NCBI GenBank assembly: GCA_030263595.1
Contig: SZPG01000006.1
Location: 1-64,000, forward strand
Source: Chloroflexi bacterium CFX6
GTDB taxonomy: Bacteria > Chloroflexota > Anaerolineae > Anaerolineales > Villigracilaceae
DNA: 64,000 bases
Reading direction: 5' to 3'
Part shown: piece after piece, positions 63,291 to 64,000 of the stretch
Layout: every line of letters begins with the position of its first letter
Numbering within the stretch: the stretch's first letter is position 1
Notes under the pieces: model-generated
The model's database searches: none
Told to the model about the DNA's origin: nothing
What the model saw: only the letters and a program-made list of their open reading frames with translations
Translations under genes and position numbers: made by a program

Positions 63291-64000
63291 TCATCCCAAC
63301 TTTTGTCTCTCCCACAATTTTCTATCGTTAGGATCCTCCGCGTTCAGGTGGCTTGGATGGATCTCTTTCGCGATCTTGTGTCCGCGCGAGGTCCACAGGT
63401 CCGCTGCGAGTTTGCGCGCGTCGCGCTTCACGCCTTGTGAGGCGAAATATTGACAGAGGCGCGTCACGTCCCTTTGAAAGATCGCCCACGCGGAGGGATT
63501 TGATTCGGGATGCACAACCTGGGGAAAATCTATCAGCGTGATGTCGCCGTCCCAGTAGAGAATGTTGTACGCCGATAAATCGCCGTGGATCCGCTCGTTT
63601 TGGAGGAGCAGGTCAACGTTAAGGATGACGCGGTCGAATAGTTGGCGCGCCTCGTCCCGGTCGAGGGTCACCGAATTGAGCGTCGGCGCGGGCATCCCAT
63701 CGTCGCCGAAGTATTCCATCAGGATGGAGTTTTTCAGCATGGCATACGGTTTTGGCACATCGGCGCCAGCCGAGTGCAATATTTCGAGCGTTTTGAATTC
63801 GTAGGCGATCCAGGAGGTGTGGCGGAGTTCCTCGCCGTATTTGGTGCGTTTGATGATGGCGTTGACGTCCGCCTCACGGAAAAGGGCGGCGCCGTCCTCG
63901 CCCAAATCAATGCGGCCCATGCGATAGATGGCGTCGTTCTTCAGGTTCCGCAAGGTGCGCGGGCGATATACCTTGGCGGCAAGCAGGCGCGCATCAATGG
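63291..64000 (-). CDS. RIO-like serine/threonine kinase (5' end outside window)
   Basis: The frame is open to the right edge (first visible residues IDARLLAAKVYRPRTLRN), so the N-terminus is missing. The catalytic loop is IHGDLSAYNILYWDGD, with the HGDLSxYN form of RIO kinases, followed by LIDFPQVVHP in place of DFG. ELRHTSWIAYEFKTLEILHSAG is the helix carrying the ion-pair glutamate. RIO kinases act in ribosome maturation in archaea and eukaryotes; bacterial members are poorly understood. The metal-binding Asp (LIDF) and catalytic Asp (HGD) are both present, so it may be active. Confidence 0.85.
   Translation of the reverse strand, partial: IDARLLAAKVYRPRTLRNLKNDAIYRMGRIDLGEDGAALFREADVNAIIKRTKYGEELRHTSWIAYEFKTLEILHSAGADVPKPYAMLKNSILMEYFGDDGMPAPTLNSVTLDRDEARQLFDRVILNVDLLLQNERIHGDLSAYNILYWDGDITLIDFPQVVHPESNPSAWAIFQRDVTRLCQYFASQGVKRDARKLAADLWTSRGHKIAKEIHPSHLNAEDPNDRKLWERQKLG

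Overview
The window looks like a chromosomal segment of a Chloroflexota bacterium, probably class Anaerolineae. This is inferred from the mix of surface-glycan genes, a Dpp-type peptide transporter with a fused permease/ATPase, secreted thrombospondin-3 repeat proteins, many short interspersed palindromes, promoters set for leaderless translation, and a very long type I-C CRISPR array. I recognised no rRNA or tRNA gene, so the taxonomy is an inference and no species can be named.

Layout. 1-2.5 kb: end of a TPR protein, a tyrosine recombinase and a uridine-phosphorylase-like enzyme. 2.5-13.2 kb: a surface-polysaccharide region, mostly one overlapping minus-strand operon (O-antigen ligase, processive GT2, nucleotidyltransferase-fold protein, B12-type radical SAM enzyme, two methyltransferases, second GT2, flippase), followed by a truncated and an intact GT4 on the plus strand. 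13.2-22.2 kb: class IV aminotransferase, intradiol-dioxygenase-like lipoprotein, MATE exporter, heterodimeric ABC exporter interrupted by a four-helix-bundle cassette, GNAT acetyltransferase and a 33-residue membrane protein.

22.4-50.0 kb is a type I-C CRISPR-Cas locus: a mini-HTH gene behind a perfect 11-bp inverted repeat; a 1070-residue Cas3 carrying an N-terminal HTH-WYL regulator; cas5c, cas8c, cas7c; an antisense VapBC-like pair; cas4, cas1, cas2; a leader; and an array that I counted by hand as 250 repeats of 33 nt (249 spacers, 16.8 kb). Nearly every gap between cas genes holds a short palindromic element, one has entered cas4 in frame, and cas1 is bracketed by two copies of another family. 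The array ends inside an rhs remnant, and isolated repeat tails lie further downstream.

50.2-52.0 kb: a pair of small genes of unknown function and a Phd/VapC pair among rhs debris. 52.2-61.1 kb: methyltransferase with zinc ribbon, MFS exporter, TrmH-like RNA methyltransferase and a dipeptide ABC transporter operon. 61.4-64 kb: a secreted protein with a possible thioester domain plus TSP3 repeats, then a RIO-like kinase cut by the window end.

The most unusual content is the WYL-Cas3 fusion with its upstream HTH paralogue and candidate operator, the giant uniform array with families of re-acquired related spacers, the array/rhs junctions, and palindromic repeats inserted in frame into several protein genes.
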